From Nymphalis io (Eukaryota > Arthropoda > Insecta > Lepidoptera > Nymphalidae): a DNA stretch of 64,000 nucleotides. The stretch spans positions 6,076,001-6,140,000 of the forward strand of contig NC_065890.1 in NCBI RefSeq assembly GCF_905147045.1, written 5' to 3'. Positions within the stretch are counted from its first letter, which is position 1. Each line of letters opens with the position of its first letter. A program made the position numbers and the translations under genes. This document shows, in pieces, positions 52,201 through 62,848 of the stretch. The notes beneath the pieces were generated by a model that ran no database searches, had not been told where the DNA came from, and saw nothing but the letters and a program-made list of their open reading frames with translations.

Positions 52201-52617
52201 GCTGAAGAAAAACAAGCAAGCAGCTTAGCATCAGAACACAACATAAACCAATCGAATCAAATTACAAGTACTCAATTGCCAAATGCTAATCCTGCTAAAA
52301 CAGAATCACCCAAGCCTTCCCCAGGTCCTTCCAAAGTAGGGATGAAAACATTAAAACCTATGATGCCTGCAGGTAAAGTGACAGGTATTCGACAACCAAT
52401 AACTCCTAGTGTTAGTTCAAATCCAGCAATAACCAATCCAGCAGATTTTCTTCCAAAACCACAATTAATTTCTCATGCCCATCAAGCAATATTGAGACAT
52501 CAAATGGAAATGCAAAATGCTTGGCTCAATGCTCAAAGGCAGTATGATTTATTTAAAAATATGTCCAATATAGCTCACCAAACTCAAAACGAATTCAACA
52601 ATAAAGACAAGCAATAA
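49261..52617 (+). CDS. Psc: Polycomb group RING finger protein, Psc/Su(z)2 type
   Basis: PRC1 subunit that pairs with the Ring1/Sce ubiquitin ligase for H2A monoubiquitination and compacts chromatin. A single uninterrupted 1118-residue frame. The RING domain begins at Cys39 (CPLCRGYYIDATTIVECLHS, continuing CRSC and CPVC) and carries the PCGF-type pattern. A RAWUL ubiquitin-like domain lies at about residues 180-265, with RRYLQCPAVVNISHLKKFL and YTLMDIAYIYNW. The remaining 850 residues are Ser/Pro/Gln/Lys-rich and probably disordered, as in Drosophila Psc and Su(z)2, where this region compacts nucleosomes. Met15 is an alternative start. Psc and Su(z)2 are close paralogues; I favour Psc but cannot separate them by sequence alone. 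Unusually, the whole CDS lacks introns. Confidence 0.93.
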   Translation: MVTSNKQPDKKVVKMAEQNNIAVVPQRTLLGEVNEHITCPLCRGYYIDATTIVECLHSFCRSCIIKHLQVKSYCPVCEMMINSAKPNIKLDKALQDIVYKLVPGLFQKEMERRQQFYASRPGPAASATPEQRGEDTERIIFSPEDVISFSLEYADATDADSISSKSSDSNEAQPSSLTTRRYLQCPAVVNISHLKKFLSMKFDIDSTQFAIDILYKRVPLPDYYTLMDIAYIYNWKRNEPMRFFYQIIDYVAIRNRLFDINRKGGSHFPDRKPSPTCTEDTNASSPTPNLNDHVSEASSGTDSPMPDENNVKKIGDTQKKSDSSGQSVEDVKDVKLNIENKCNSNKNDEEVEKSQFLNSFELKANTNSTSSKSSPTKANDTDAVTSPKDCSSTKTSTSTPKIEECLKRKFEIPKTLPEMKKIKIEIAKVPMSQTSNVGTSKTLNVKENSQKVNSDTPNVSKTIEEPSKISMSPNTQTASLIPPKDIKQPQQSVVKQQLQSDTPGQKRAVAVTHTVSSPKRKPSDSSIVPQSSSLVQKTVSPLKLQLPKPEVPTTIMKQGETPKATIKKMPDLKPSTPVLPSAQPKQPTSGKLRMDLLANNCDPTIDRSKILSQVKTSLPIPNTAQPSGDPLKSLFDSCKINIPSSLSITLTDQKLDPRNLTDTMNTDPKKNVINKNLSSATSTSTHKVPSPPVHNYIEILKLPDTDLKKQNKVENIGDKSNSQNKTENNMVPPKIPNKTSESSTKGPVPNLKPISDTKLGKQGGNYSTPITFQQTFEQQLQSLQSDKKPKVPKNKAQVPKLVPATPKQFNAANKLNNSINKTTPNMPPAENKGSTALDLSTPHNIQSQLGPQQTKAFEKMQSIANLAKKQNMHPKILPVALSQANVFSNMSNRPLTTGAQTLRVPSTSNINQLKLDKLNAGGSQMTSPRQETSQRSQVKHTPTANPTVQSPSYSNNSTSNAQPSPRSQTRSPSSSPKLVIAEEKQASSLASEHNINQSNQITSTQLPNANPAKTESPKPSPGPSKVGMKTLKPMMPAGKVTGIRQPITPSVSSNPAITNPADFLPKPQLISHAHQAILRHQMEMQNAWLNAQRQYDLFKNMSNIAHQTQNEFNNKDKQ

Positions 52618-53432
52618 TTCGGATTATACAGATATCTATAATTATTATTTACCTATCAATGTCACATCTATTGTTCAGTTGCAATTGATTCACATGTATT
52701 GCATATGAAACAAAAAGAACATACAATCAGCATTAGTAGTCTAACTCTAAAACAAAAGGCTTAGAGATTAGATAATCATTTTTTTAGCTGCCATACAGTC
52801 TCTTATTTTATCCAAAACTTTCTTAAAATATAGAATCCTTCAAGTTAATCTATTTAAAATTCGTCTTTATATTATTATACATAACTAATTTGTGATATTC
52901 CTGTTTGTAGAGTTAGATTATTTGCTGAAATTTTTTCTTGATTTTGTAAATAATCAACTGCTATTACTACATTAACTATTATCTTAACGTTTGTTCTATT
53001 GTATCTTGAATTTTTTTAGATGTACATAACTAAATTAGTAAAATTAAACAAGGTGTAGGATATATTTTTATATAATGTGACATTGAAATTTTGGTGTGTA
53101 TGGTTACTTATTGTGAAAAAATATATTTTATAAGTACTTGGCTAAACTTTATATTTGTGTAAAAATGTTTTGATTACTTAATCATAACATTTAATTAAGT
53201 GTTAGTTGTGTTATATCTTTTAAGTGTATAATTTATTATTAAAAGTAATGAAATGATTTTTGTCATTTACAAATGTGATGATCAATATAAATAAAAATAA
53301 TATTTTGAATATTCGATTTTAATTTCAACACAAAAATACTCTTTAGACCATTTTGAAGGTAATGTTTCTTGGTACTCATTAAGCTAAGTTTTTAATTACT
53401 TAACTTTCAAGTGTCTTATTATTTTGTTTTAG
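52618..53432. other. Psc-like 3' UTR and CDC6 5' region
   Basis: AATAAA-type signals occur near 53289. A possible short CDC6 leader exon ends at a gaag/gtaatg donor at 53358, and its intron would end in the ttttag directly before the CDC6 ATG. The two transcripts may therefore nearly touch. Confidence 0.45.
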
Positions 53433-56400
53433 ATGGCTACTCTCCAGGCAACTATCCCTTTTAAATCTCGCAAGAGAACTAGTTTTAATGACGCTAAGGA
53501 AAAAACGAACAACGAAAACAAAGATATTTTAAATATTGCAAAAACAAGAAGTACACCCAAGAGACAGTTAGAAGAAGATAGTAGGGTGATTTTTGAAGGT
53601 CTGAAATTTATTACAACAAAGCTACATGTGGAACCATCTATATTTTTATATGAATAATTGCATCATCTTTATAAACTTTTGAAACACTCCTGAAACACAT
53701 GCCCTTTTTTTTATTTTTACAGAAAAATGTTCTCCGAAGAAGATTCTGAAAAATCATAAAGATAATATTCAAACTTTTAATGAAAAGTCCATCGTTTCAA
53801 ATAAACAGTAAGTACTATTCTTTATTTTAAATGAAGCTAAAAGTAAAATTACTTAACTGTTTAAGAAAAATGGAAATAGATTTAGTAGTCCTATAATCAT
53901 ATGCATCAGAAAACATTTTTAAAAGCCAAAATATTTAATATCTCAATTTCAATAGCCAATTAATGACCTTTAAGGTCTCTATATAGTTTCTCTGGAATAC
54001 CTTTTAATATTGTTCAAACTTCTTTTAAAATGCATAATGTAAAAGACAATTTATATATGTATATCTTATGCAGTAAAATATATTAAGTAACCATTATATC
54101 TTACACATATAATAAACTGTCTTTTACATTTTGTATTTTACTAGAAGTTTGAACAAAATTACAAGGTATTTGAATAAATGCAATACAGAAAAGAAGAAAG
54201 TGCTAGTCCTGATAAATAGATCACTTGGCTTGATACAGATTACAGATTTTATATAACAACATTTTGTATGACAAAAACATTATATCTTATTATTTAAAAA
54301 AAAAAAAGTGCCATGGGGAATAGTTATTAATTATAATATCTTAAATCAATGACAATTATGATTGTTAGAAAAATAGTACTTAAAAGCTATTGCAGTGGTA
54401 TAATTTGTATTGAATTTTATTAATTATTTCAGAAATAGTTACTTCTCCACAAAACCCTTAGAGCCACTTGTAAGTCGTGAGAAAGAGATAGAATACTTGC
54501 AGAATTTTCTAACTGAACATCTTGACAAAGAGCAATCCGCATCTTTGTATATATCTGGACAACCTGGTACAGGCAAAACTGCGAGTTTGTCTTATATATT
54601 ACAAGTTCCAAAGGTAAGTTAGTCAAAGTTTTAAGTGATATATTAATAACTTATATAAAATACAATACATTGTGTATTGTAAGGTGTTGATATAATTATT
54701 AAATATTTTGGTTACAGATAAGAGATGGTTTTAAACAGGTTTATATTAACTGTACTATGATGAAATCAGCAGCGAGTATTTATAGCAGGATATGTAAAGA
54801 ATTACAGCTGCCAACGACAGGCACAAGTGAGAAAGCTTGTCACAATGCTATTGAAAATTATTTAGTAAAAAAACATAAAATGATGTAAGTTAATTCAATG
54901 ATTAGAAATTTAATAATAATTTCATTATTATAATATGAAATGTAGACTGAAATGTTTAAAGCTAAAATAAAATAGTAGTCTTCTTTTTAAAAGATTTGGA
55001 TCTCATAGTATTCATTTAAATATCAAGTAATATATATTAATAATAACAAGGGCAACTGCCTCGTTGGTCTAGTTAGGCTTGATATAAGGCCGCAGATCCG
55101 GAGGTGTCCTGGGTTAAAATCCCAGGTCGGGCTAATAAAAATTTATTGGGAAGTTGGAAGTGTGTACACTCCCGTGTCTCGGAAAGCACTTAAAGCCGTT
55201 GGTCTTGCGCCTGAACTCTTTCCGGTCCAAATCGGTCTGGAGGACCTTAATATATTAAGTATAATAATGGTTTTATTATTAATATTGTATGTAGTTGAAC
55301 ATGTCAAAAGTGAATATAATCTTTAATGTCACATTATCTATTTAACATTTTATAAATATAATTACAGTCTACTAGTGCTGGACGAGATCGACCAGCTGGA
55401 CAGTAAGCGGCAATCTGTGCTTTACACTGTGTTTGAGTGGGCGGCGCTGCCGGCGGCGCGCTTGGTGTTGGTAGGCGTGGCCAACGCGCTGGACCTCACG
55501 CAGCGCGCGCTGCCGCGGCTGCAAGCTCGTTGCGCAATGCGCCCCGCCACGCTTCACTTCCCGCCCTACACCAAGCAGCAAATTATTGACATATTCACGC
55601 ACGTGCTAGCCGCCGAGGACAACACTAATGTTTTCTCGCCTGTCGCACTCCAGATGCTAGCAGGTATACCCTTCTTTAATTTAAGCCATGACTTTTTCAA
55701 AATGAAATTGATGTTAGAATTAAAATGTTAATACCGCAATATTTTACTGTTCGGTATTTTTAAATATAAAAACTGTTGTAGCTAAAATTGCTGCCGTATC
55801 CGGTGATATGAGGAGAGCATTAGATATTGGACGTAGAGTTATTGACGTCGCAAGACGTAGTAAATTTTCTGAACATCACTCTGTTGACAACATGATGAAG
55901 GACTCATCAGTGACAGTAGAATTGAAACAAGTACTAGAAGTTCTGAACGATGTGTATGGAGGTTCGAGACACATCGAAACGGACGTGGATGAAGGCCTCC
56001 CAATGCAACAAAAATTGATATTATGCAGTCTTATGTTGATGTTGACCAAAGGCAAAAATAGAGAAATTGTCATGGGAAAACTACACGATGTTTATAAAAG
56101 GTAAGTTTGATACTTTTTTTAAATATATAGATTGTATTGATATTGATAGCCAATACGCTACCAACCTTGGGAACTAAGATTTTATGTCTCTTATGCCTGT
56201 AATTACACTCACCCTTTAAACCGGAAACAACAATATCAAGTACTGCTGTTTTGCGGTAAAATATCTGATGAGTGGGTGGTACCTACCCAGACGAGCTTGC
56301 ACAAAGTCCTCCCACTCCTCCTGAACCGTAGCCGCTGTCGTAACTAGGAATAGCAGGGTTGCCGGGGACTGAGGGCTGTGGTTCTGGTGCGCTATTCATT

Positions 56401-56997
56401 TTGAGAGGTTTTTAGCCTTAAAACGCCACCCTGGCCAGGCGGCTTGGCGAGTCTTCTTGTCACGTTGGCCTGTTCCACACCAGCTCCTCTCACGGTGAGA
56501 GAAGCTGGTGAGGAGCAGTTACCGGGAGGGACCACTGGGAGGTGTGACTCGGAATTGAGTTTCTAACGGCATACTGGCTTAAAATATTGATACCAAAACA
56601 CGCAGCATCGCTATCTCCCACCAGTTCGCCGCCCCATTTCCCCCTCATCAATATGTAGTATGATATATGACAATAGTATGAGTTGAATATTTAGCTATTT
56701 ACCTGTAGACAAATGGGCTTCTATAATTTCATATTCGAAAGCAAATAGATTCGTCATATAAAATGGCCGGTCCCCAGAGTGGCGGCGGCGCGCAACATCG
56801 GCGCGCTGGACGCGGGCGAGATGGCGGGCGCGTGCTCGCTGCTGGAGGCGCGCGGCGCGCTGCGCGTGGCGGGCGGCGGCGCGGCGCGCGCGCGGCGCCT
56901 GCGTCTGCTGTGGGACGAGGCCGAGCTGGGCGCCGCGCTGCGGGACCGACCCCTGATGGCCGCCATTCTCGCCGACACCGCTTGTCTGGCCTCGTAG
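53433..56997 (+). CDS. CDC6: Cell division control protein 6
   Basis: AAA+ ATPase that joins ORC at origins and loads MCM2-7 with Cdt1 in G1. Seven exons: 53433-53580, 53723-53807, 54433-54613, 54718-54884, 55368-55663, 55782-56100 and 56778-56997. They join to 471 residues, shorter than human (560) mainly in the N-terminal tail. Walker A GQPGTGKT is at 120-127, Walker B VLDEID ends near 202, and sensor-2 GDMRRALDI lies in exon 6. The last exon supplies the winged-helix end. The N-terminus has basic KSRKR and STPKR motifs that could be CDK sites. Exon 5 and especially exon 7 are strikingly G+C-rich. ORC1 is the alternative, but the length and lack of a BAH domain favour CDC6. Confidence 0.93.
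53996..54170. mobile_element. Fold-back MITE with long inverted repeats in CDC6 intron 2
   Basis: Arms of about 58 bp (53996-54053 and 54113-54170) are reverse complements with only a handful of mismatches. Both begin aatacctt and include ttgttcaaacttct and aatgtaaaagaca. The 60-bp centre is A+T-rich. The structure fits a fold-back MITE. The target duplication is not clear. Confidence 0.75.
55049..55250 (+). mobile_element. tRNA-derived SINE, second family, in CDC6 intron 4
   Basis: The head has an A-box-like tcgttggtctagttaggctt and a B-box-like gggttaaaatccc, followed by ttgggaagttggaagtgtgt and actcccgtgtctcggaaagc. Similar A+T-rich flanks (taatatattaa) may be the target duplication. A decayed relative lies at 57990-58135. 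Confidence 0.75.
56145..56570 (-). repeat. Metulj-like SINE plus G+C-rich repeat in CDC6 intron 6
   Basis: 56145-56320 is a minus-strand Metulj-like copy (ccaaccttgggaactaagat and cccagacgagcttgcacaaa). It passes directly into a G+C-rich patch to about 56570 with a cacggtgagagaagctggtg region and no ORF, probably a different element. Confidence 0.65.
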
Positions 56998-58516
56998 GCT
57001 GGAACCGTTCCATGTTCAACGATTACGTTGAGGTGGAATATACGATATGGCCATCGTTATACATTTTTTTACACTTTTCCCGACGGTGACTCATTCGTGA
57101 AAGGCATCAAAGTAACGTTGCATTTTATCATATTTCAATTGTGTATTACCATAATGACATTTTAAGCGTTACGTTAAATTTTTCGTAATTTAATTTAATG
57201 AACGTAAAAAAAGTTAAGTTTGATGGCATATTATGTACGAAAAATGCACCTTTTGCCTTGTGTTACAATTATGTTAGTGTATAAGGATTTTTACTCCAGT
57301 GACAGTTTTACTAATGACCAAAAATACTTTTAAGTTATGTAATGAAATAATAACAACGAATGTGGTAAATTATTCGCTATTGGTAAGTTATTTAACAGAT
57401 GGATCAATTTCCACATAAGGAATAGACAACTTCTACAAATCACGATTATGCAGTATGACTAGGTCAATGGACAAATCAAAGTACATATAAATGTAGGTCT
57501 TAAACCTTTTAAGTGCTTAAGGTTAAGTTCTGTTGAGATTTTCGCATTTATAGTCAAGGAACTTAAGTTATTTGTTCTATGTGGTTAATAACAATAATAA
57601 TGTTGTTCTATTTATATTATCTTTTAGCTCAGGTTTGTCTCGTTTATCTAAAATTTAACATTCGTGAACACAGTACGATATATTGTATATGCGTTCCTTG
57701 CTTAATTTTATTTTTAACCACTTGTGCCTTCTGAATTTACTTATACGTAGTTATATATATTAAAAAAAAACATGTCATAAACCTCTTACCAAACCTTACA
57801 CTATGCTTCAGGAGATAAAATTATAATTGGCAATTCTATTTATCAATATTGTCTTGTTATCAACAACAAAAAAAACTGTTGTTAAAATACTAATTGTTAT
57901 TGTTATATTGTAGTTTTGTAATATCATTGTGTAATACTGGTTTCGGAATATTGTAAAAAAAAAAATTAAGGAAAGCCTTAATTTTCTCTTTCGTCTTATG
58001 GCTAGCTTATAAGGCTACAGATCCCGAGGTCCTGTGCTCATATCTCATATTAGGATTTTGACTCAAATAATTCTTGGTTGTAGTCGGTAGTCGTTTTGAA
58101 GTTAGTAGTATTTACGCTCCCGTGCTTCGAGAATCATATCAATTTTCAATTATTTTTTAGAGTAAGGGAATAGAGTATACCAGTTTTTGCGCAAGCACTA
58201 GTACAAATATCTTCTGAATAGTATCTATCGAGAATGGCCGTCGTGTTACGGTCAGTAGGACATCAGGGACTTAAAGGATTTTAAGGACCGTGCACAAAAC
58301 ACAAACCTAGTTACTGCCTCAGGAATTAGTATTAAATAGGCATCGGTAATAAAAGATAAAAATTAAAAGATTACTTGAATAGTTATTTAATATACCTGTG
58401 AGAAAAAAAAGTTACTTTTTAAATTTTTATTTTGAAATGAACAAAGTAGCAATGATGAATAATTATTGTGATTTTTAATGAAATCATACTAATTAAAAGT
58501 TTTATTAAAAACAAAC
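56998..58516. other. CDC6 3' region with a decayed SINE
   Basis: 3' UTR and A+T-rich DNA. At 57962-57985 a perfect 10-bp stem with a 4-base loop (aaaattaagg/ccttaatttt) is followed by a degenerate copy of the second SINE family up to about 58135 (ttaaggctacagatcccgagg-like block and ctcccgtgcttcgag). Confidence 0.5.
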
Positions 58517-58810
58517 GCCGAGATGGCCTAGTGATTAGAACGCGTGAATCTTAACCGATGATCGTGGGTTCAAACCCGGGCAAGCGCCACTGAATTTTCA
58601 TGTGCTTAATTTGTGATTATAATTCATCTTGTGCTTGACGGTGAAGGAAAACATCGTGAGGAAACCATGTGTGTCTAATTTCATTAAAATTATGTCACGT
58701 GTGTATTCTGCCGCATTAGAGCAGCGTGGTGGAATAAGCTCTAAACCTTCTCAAAAAGGGAGAGGAGGCCTTAGCCCAGCAGTGGGACATTAACAGGCTG
58801 TAACTGTAAA
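58517..58810 (+). mobile_element. tRNA-derived SINE, near full length
   Basis: Starts gccgagatggcctagtgatt (A box) with gtgggttcaaacccg (B box) downstream. It continues through cttgtgcttgacggtgaagg to a ggaggccttagcccagcagt tail. It is the best-preserved member of the family also seen at 29309-29614. Confidence 0.85.
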
Positions 58811-59967
58811 AGTTTTATTTGCATATTTTGGAGTTAATTTTTAAAATTAATTAATTATAAGCATTGAAAAAAAATTAAAATAATATTTGATTTGATTGTT
58901 TTTATTTTTAATATCTGTTGTATGTACTACTGACAACTACTTATCTATATTTTAATGTAAATTAAATAATATTGTACATTAGATTGGTACTGTTTTTCCA
59001 TAAATAAGAAGAAAGTATACAGGCGTTGAATGCGGGCTATAAATAAGATGATAAAGTCGAAATTTAAAAGGGACTATCGAATGGTGGCAGACCCTTTTAA
59101 GAGCATTTGTACAATTTATAAGCAAATCGTTTTTATTGTAAATTATACTTTGAGTATTATAAGATGACCATATCTGATTTTTTTAATGTTTTTTACCTCT
59201 TTTGCTTTATTTTATTATTTTACTTTTTTATTTCTAATCTTTACTCGAATAAATTTGTTTAATGTAGTACATAACCCTTGTATGGTAAATATGTGTTGAG
59301 TTAGCTAATATGTAAGTAGTTATAGATAATAATAAAATAATTGTATGACTTTCAATCGAAGTTTTTAGCTTTATAGACATTTATGTATATTTATTTATAG
59401 TATTTATATCTCATTATTCTATTTTATCAAAAAAAATTATATGTTAAGTAGCAAAATAAAAAGGTATGTTTAAATATTATTTAAGACTGAACGCACTAGT
59501 AATATGTGATTGTGTATTGTTTTTTTTTGTGTTTTGACATTGTACCTTTATAATAAGTTTTTTAATCTATTACTTCAATAAAAATTATTTCATACATTGA
59601 AGTTTAAATTTATTACAACAACACTAAACGATCTAATATATTTTTATATTTACGTATTGAAAGGTAAAAGGAAAAATGAAAGCCCTTATAAATAATAATA
59701 TTATAATGATTTATTCTAATATGTATACATTAATCCTATTTTGTGCAAAAACTTTTTACAAGAAAGATTGAATGACCGAGACGATTTAGTAAAGAAAATC
59801 GTAATCACCAAATTACTAATATTTAGCATGAACGTAGAGGAAGTAATCGTGTGAGCGATAATGTTTTATTTATTTAATAAATAACTTAAATAAAGATAGC
59901 CACTTGGTTTTTGTACAATGTCAACCATCTAAAAGCTTAGAAGGCGAAGGTGAAGGGGCTGTGAGTC
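58811..59967. other. Intergenic, nothing seen
   Basis: A+T-rich DNA between the SINE and the lectin stop codon. It includes the lectin 3' UTR on the minus strand. Confidence 0.45.
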
Positions 59968-62848
59968 TCAAAGACGCAGGCCAGGGTTACGCGAGCGCAC
60001 GAAGTTGAGCAGCTCGTCGCTGTCCTCGCATACAAATGGTTTCACGTGGTGACAAGCCACGTCGTGCCATTTGACGCCGTCGTTGTAGAAATTATTTAAG
60101 ATTGCTAAACAAGATTCGTCGTTACCCTGAAAATAATAATAATGATTGTAGAGATCCATTTGAATAATTATACCTACGTAAAATAAATCCGTTACCAAAC
60201 TTACTAAATTAATTAAATAACTAACTAAAACCTGAACTGATGTATTAAATACACAATATGTATAAGTAAAATATTTATAAACATTTGAATTAGAATAGTT
60301 AATTTTTAATTATGTATAATTTATGTGAATAAGTTTTTTTGCTTTTCAAATAAAACCTCTAATTTTACAAATAATGACTGTTATTTATTGCTTCAGTTAC
60401 CTACTGTGATGTTACTTACGTTTCTTTAAAATTGTTTTTATATGTTTAGTTTTCTATACTATTAGTAAAATTATTTTAAAAAACTGTATTTTTTGTATAT
60501 GGTAGAAATAAATAGCTTAATAGACTCATAATTAACAAATTGATGTAAACAGCTTTGTAAGCGTAAATAAATGTTAAAGTTAAAACTCAGGGACGTGACT
60601 GTTACTCTTCCTTAACTTCTATCTCGATGACATAATAGGTAAATCTCGCCACAAACCGGACGAGAGCAAATTGTACACGTGATGAGTAACGGGTTGATTT
60701 CTATTTAATTTCCATATTTAGAAAGTACCTAACTAAAAATGGATGGAGTCTTACAAAATTATTTACATTGAAAATATAAGTAAATTGAAATTATAGTTTT
60801 TGTTGTTAGCTAGCCACTAAAAAACTATTTTAAATAAGAAATAATTTAAAACATTGTGGTTTTTAACATTCAACAAATTGGTTTGGCAACCAGTGATACG
60901 ATTTTTTTTTAATGAAAGCGCAATGTGTTGCTTTAAAGTAGAAATGATCGTTTGAGGTCATAGAAATGTAATTAGAAGACCAGCAAATATTTCGCTTTCT
61001 CTCATTAGAGATACTTATTAATAAAATTTTCCATAACAACAACACTACTACTAAATTTGACAGATTAAAATATACTTTAATTATAATTTTTAAACTTACT
61101 TGGGCGGCTTCTCTGTTGTCAGGTTGTGCCTGACCGTAACCTCCAGTGTATGACCAATCTCCAGTATTCCGTTGCGTGGTTGGCCCGATTTTAGCACCAG
61201 ATCCAGACCAGAACCAGCCATTCACATTAGGAGGTTGTAAGTCGGGGCGGTCGCAACCAGCGAAGTTGCACTTGCGACCCGACGTCCAAATGTAACGGAC
61301 ATTTCCGCGCGCAACCTTTTGTTTTATAAATTCGTTTTCCTGCGAACAAAATGTATAATGAAATAACTAAATATAATACATGTATGGCATTATGTTTATG
61401 CAAAGTAAGAATTATGTGCCTGTAATAAGCCGTGGCAATTAAGGAGTGCTTGTTGCGACAGGAAATGCACCTCCGTCATAAGTATCCGGTACATGAAGTG
61501 GGCAACTAGAGAAGAATGTGTGTCATGTGCCACTTGTATCTTGCGAGCGCCTTATGAGTACGTTGCCTTGTGTAGAAGTGACGCAGTCGGCCATTGCACC
61601 CCTTTCACGGACGCCTTCCACGCTCTACAAACCTAATCGATCTAATCGAGGCATCCTAATAAATATTTATGTTAACTACAATCTAGTTTCAATTATCACG
61701 TTTATATATAAAAAAAATATCTCTGATGATGTTATTTAATCAAGCTATTAGGTATGTAGGTTTTATTGCGGAAGGCAACAATAGATACCTAAGCGTATTG
61801 CGTTCATTGACATCTACATAGCGCAATAGGAAGTGCTTAGTGAAAACTTGTAGAACAAAATGTTGTTTTTGCTTCTACCAAACCCGGACGATATAAGAAC
61901 AATAGATTTAAAATTATGTACCTATTATATAAAATAACAAAGTTAATTATTTACTATATACGGGTTTTACTAAAAAGTATTATTCATGAAAAATAGTCTT
62001 ATCATTCATTATATGGCAGTAGGTATAACTGTTGGACTTATAAGAATAGTTTTTTATATACACGGTAATATTAATAATAATATAGATTATTATGATATAC
62101 TTCATTTAAAGCTTGGACAGCAGGCAGGTTATAAAAACGACTAGCTCATCTACAAAATTAAATCGTGTTCGTTTATGCTCTCAATAGTGGACGTCAAGGC
62201 TACATAATTTATCTCTGGTGATTACTGTTTAGCAAGTGTTTAAGTCAATCTGTTTCGTCAAGGCAAAAAACAAATTGCAATTGCCTCATTCTAAATAACA
62301 TACCTATTACTTATTTGTTTAGCGATGGGAAAGTGAGAGCATCATCACGATTGACCCTGTTACGTGATGTAAGAAGATATCTAGCCCCTAGCCCGTCCAT
62401 GTAGATCTGTACTGTTCAATTGCATAATTTCTACTGAGATTACATTTCTCACGCTATTACTAATGCTGATTTCCGACAAACTAAGGATAACTTTTTTAAA
62501 ATTATTATTATGGAAAGGCAGACGAACAAATGAGCTATCTGATGATAAATTATCGCTAATATTTCTTTTAAATTTTTACTGTTCTTTTCCCCGTAAAAGT
62601 GACTCCAACTAAGATGTCTGACTCACATTCTCCGTGCTGTTTCTTCAAAGCGCCAAACAAATGAATGATGACATATAAATAGTTTACCTGAGGAGTTTCC
62701 ATGGAGACAGCGTCCATGCAGTGTCTTCGACAGATATTTCTTGCGTCAAGCCAGTCAACTTCAAGGTTTCGGGTTGGTGCATGTTCCCAGCTGAAGAAGT
62801 ATGAATGCAGTACGCCACGTGCATCACGATATGTAGAGTGCCGAACTC
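59968..62848 (-). CDS. C-type lectin-domain protein, 3' part
   Basis: Three exons are visible: 62848-62688, 61339-61100 and 60126-59968 (stop). Together they give 186 codons, and the 5' part lies upstream beyond a long intron or the window edge. The frame begins in phase 2 with RHSTYRD. A C-type lectin fold is shown by DWLDARNICRRHC, YIWTSGRKCNF, NGWFWSGSGAKI, ESCLAILNNFYND and the final KWHDVACHHVKPFVCED. The usual EPN/QPD calcium motif is not obvious, so sugar binding may be altered. The sequence is very like the conserved insect lectin known in Drosophila as schlaff/Clect27, which acts in cuticle barrier formation; that assignment is from memory. Presumed secreted, but no signal peptide is visible here. 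Confidence 0.88.
62508..62560 (-). repeat. Metulj-like SINE tail fragment
   Basis: ggaaaggcagacgaacaaat and gagctatctgatgata correspond to the tail of the copy at 7644-7940 in reverse. Truncated, in a lectin intron. Confidence 0.5.

Noticed and set aside
56729..57089. Several long overlapping frames on both strands, rich in Ala, Arg and Gly
   Set aside because: These arise because the G+C-rich CDC6 exon 7 lacks stop codons in most frames. Only the frame continuing CDC6 is supported.
61518..61739. Plus-strand ORF of 73 codons in a lectin intron
   Set aside because: No family resemblance and no splice sites in frame; likely chance.
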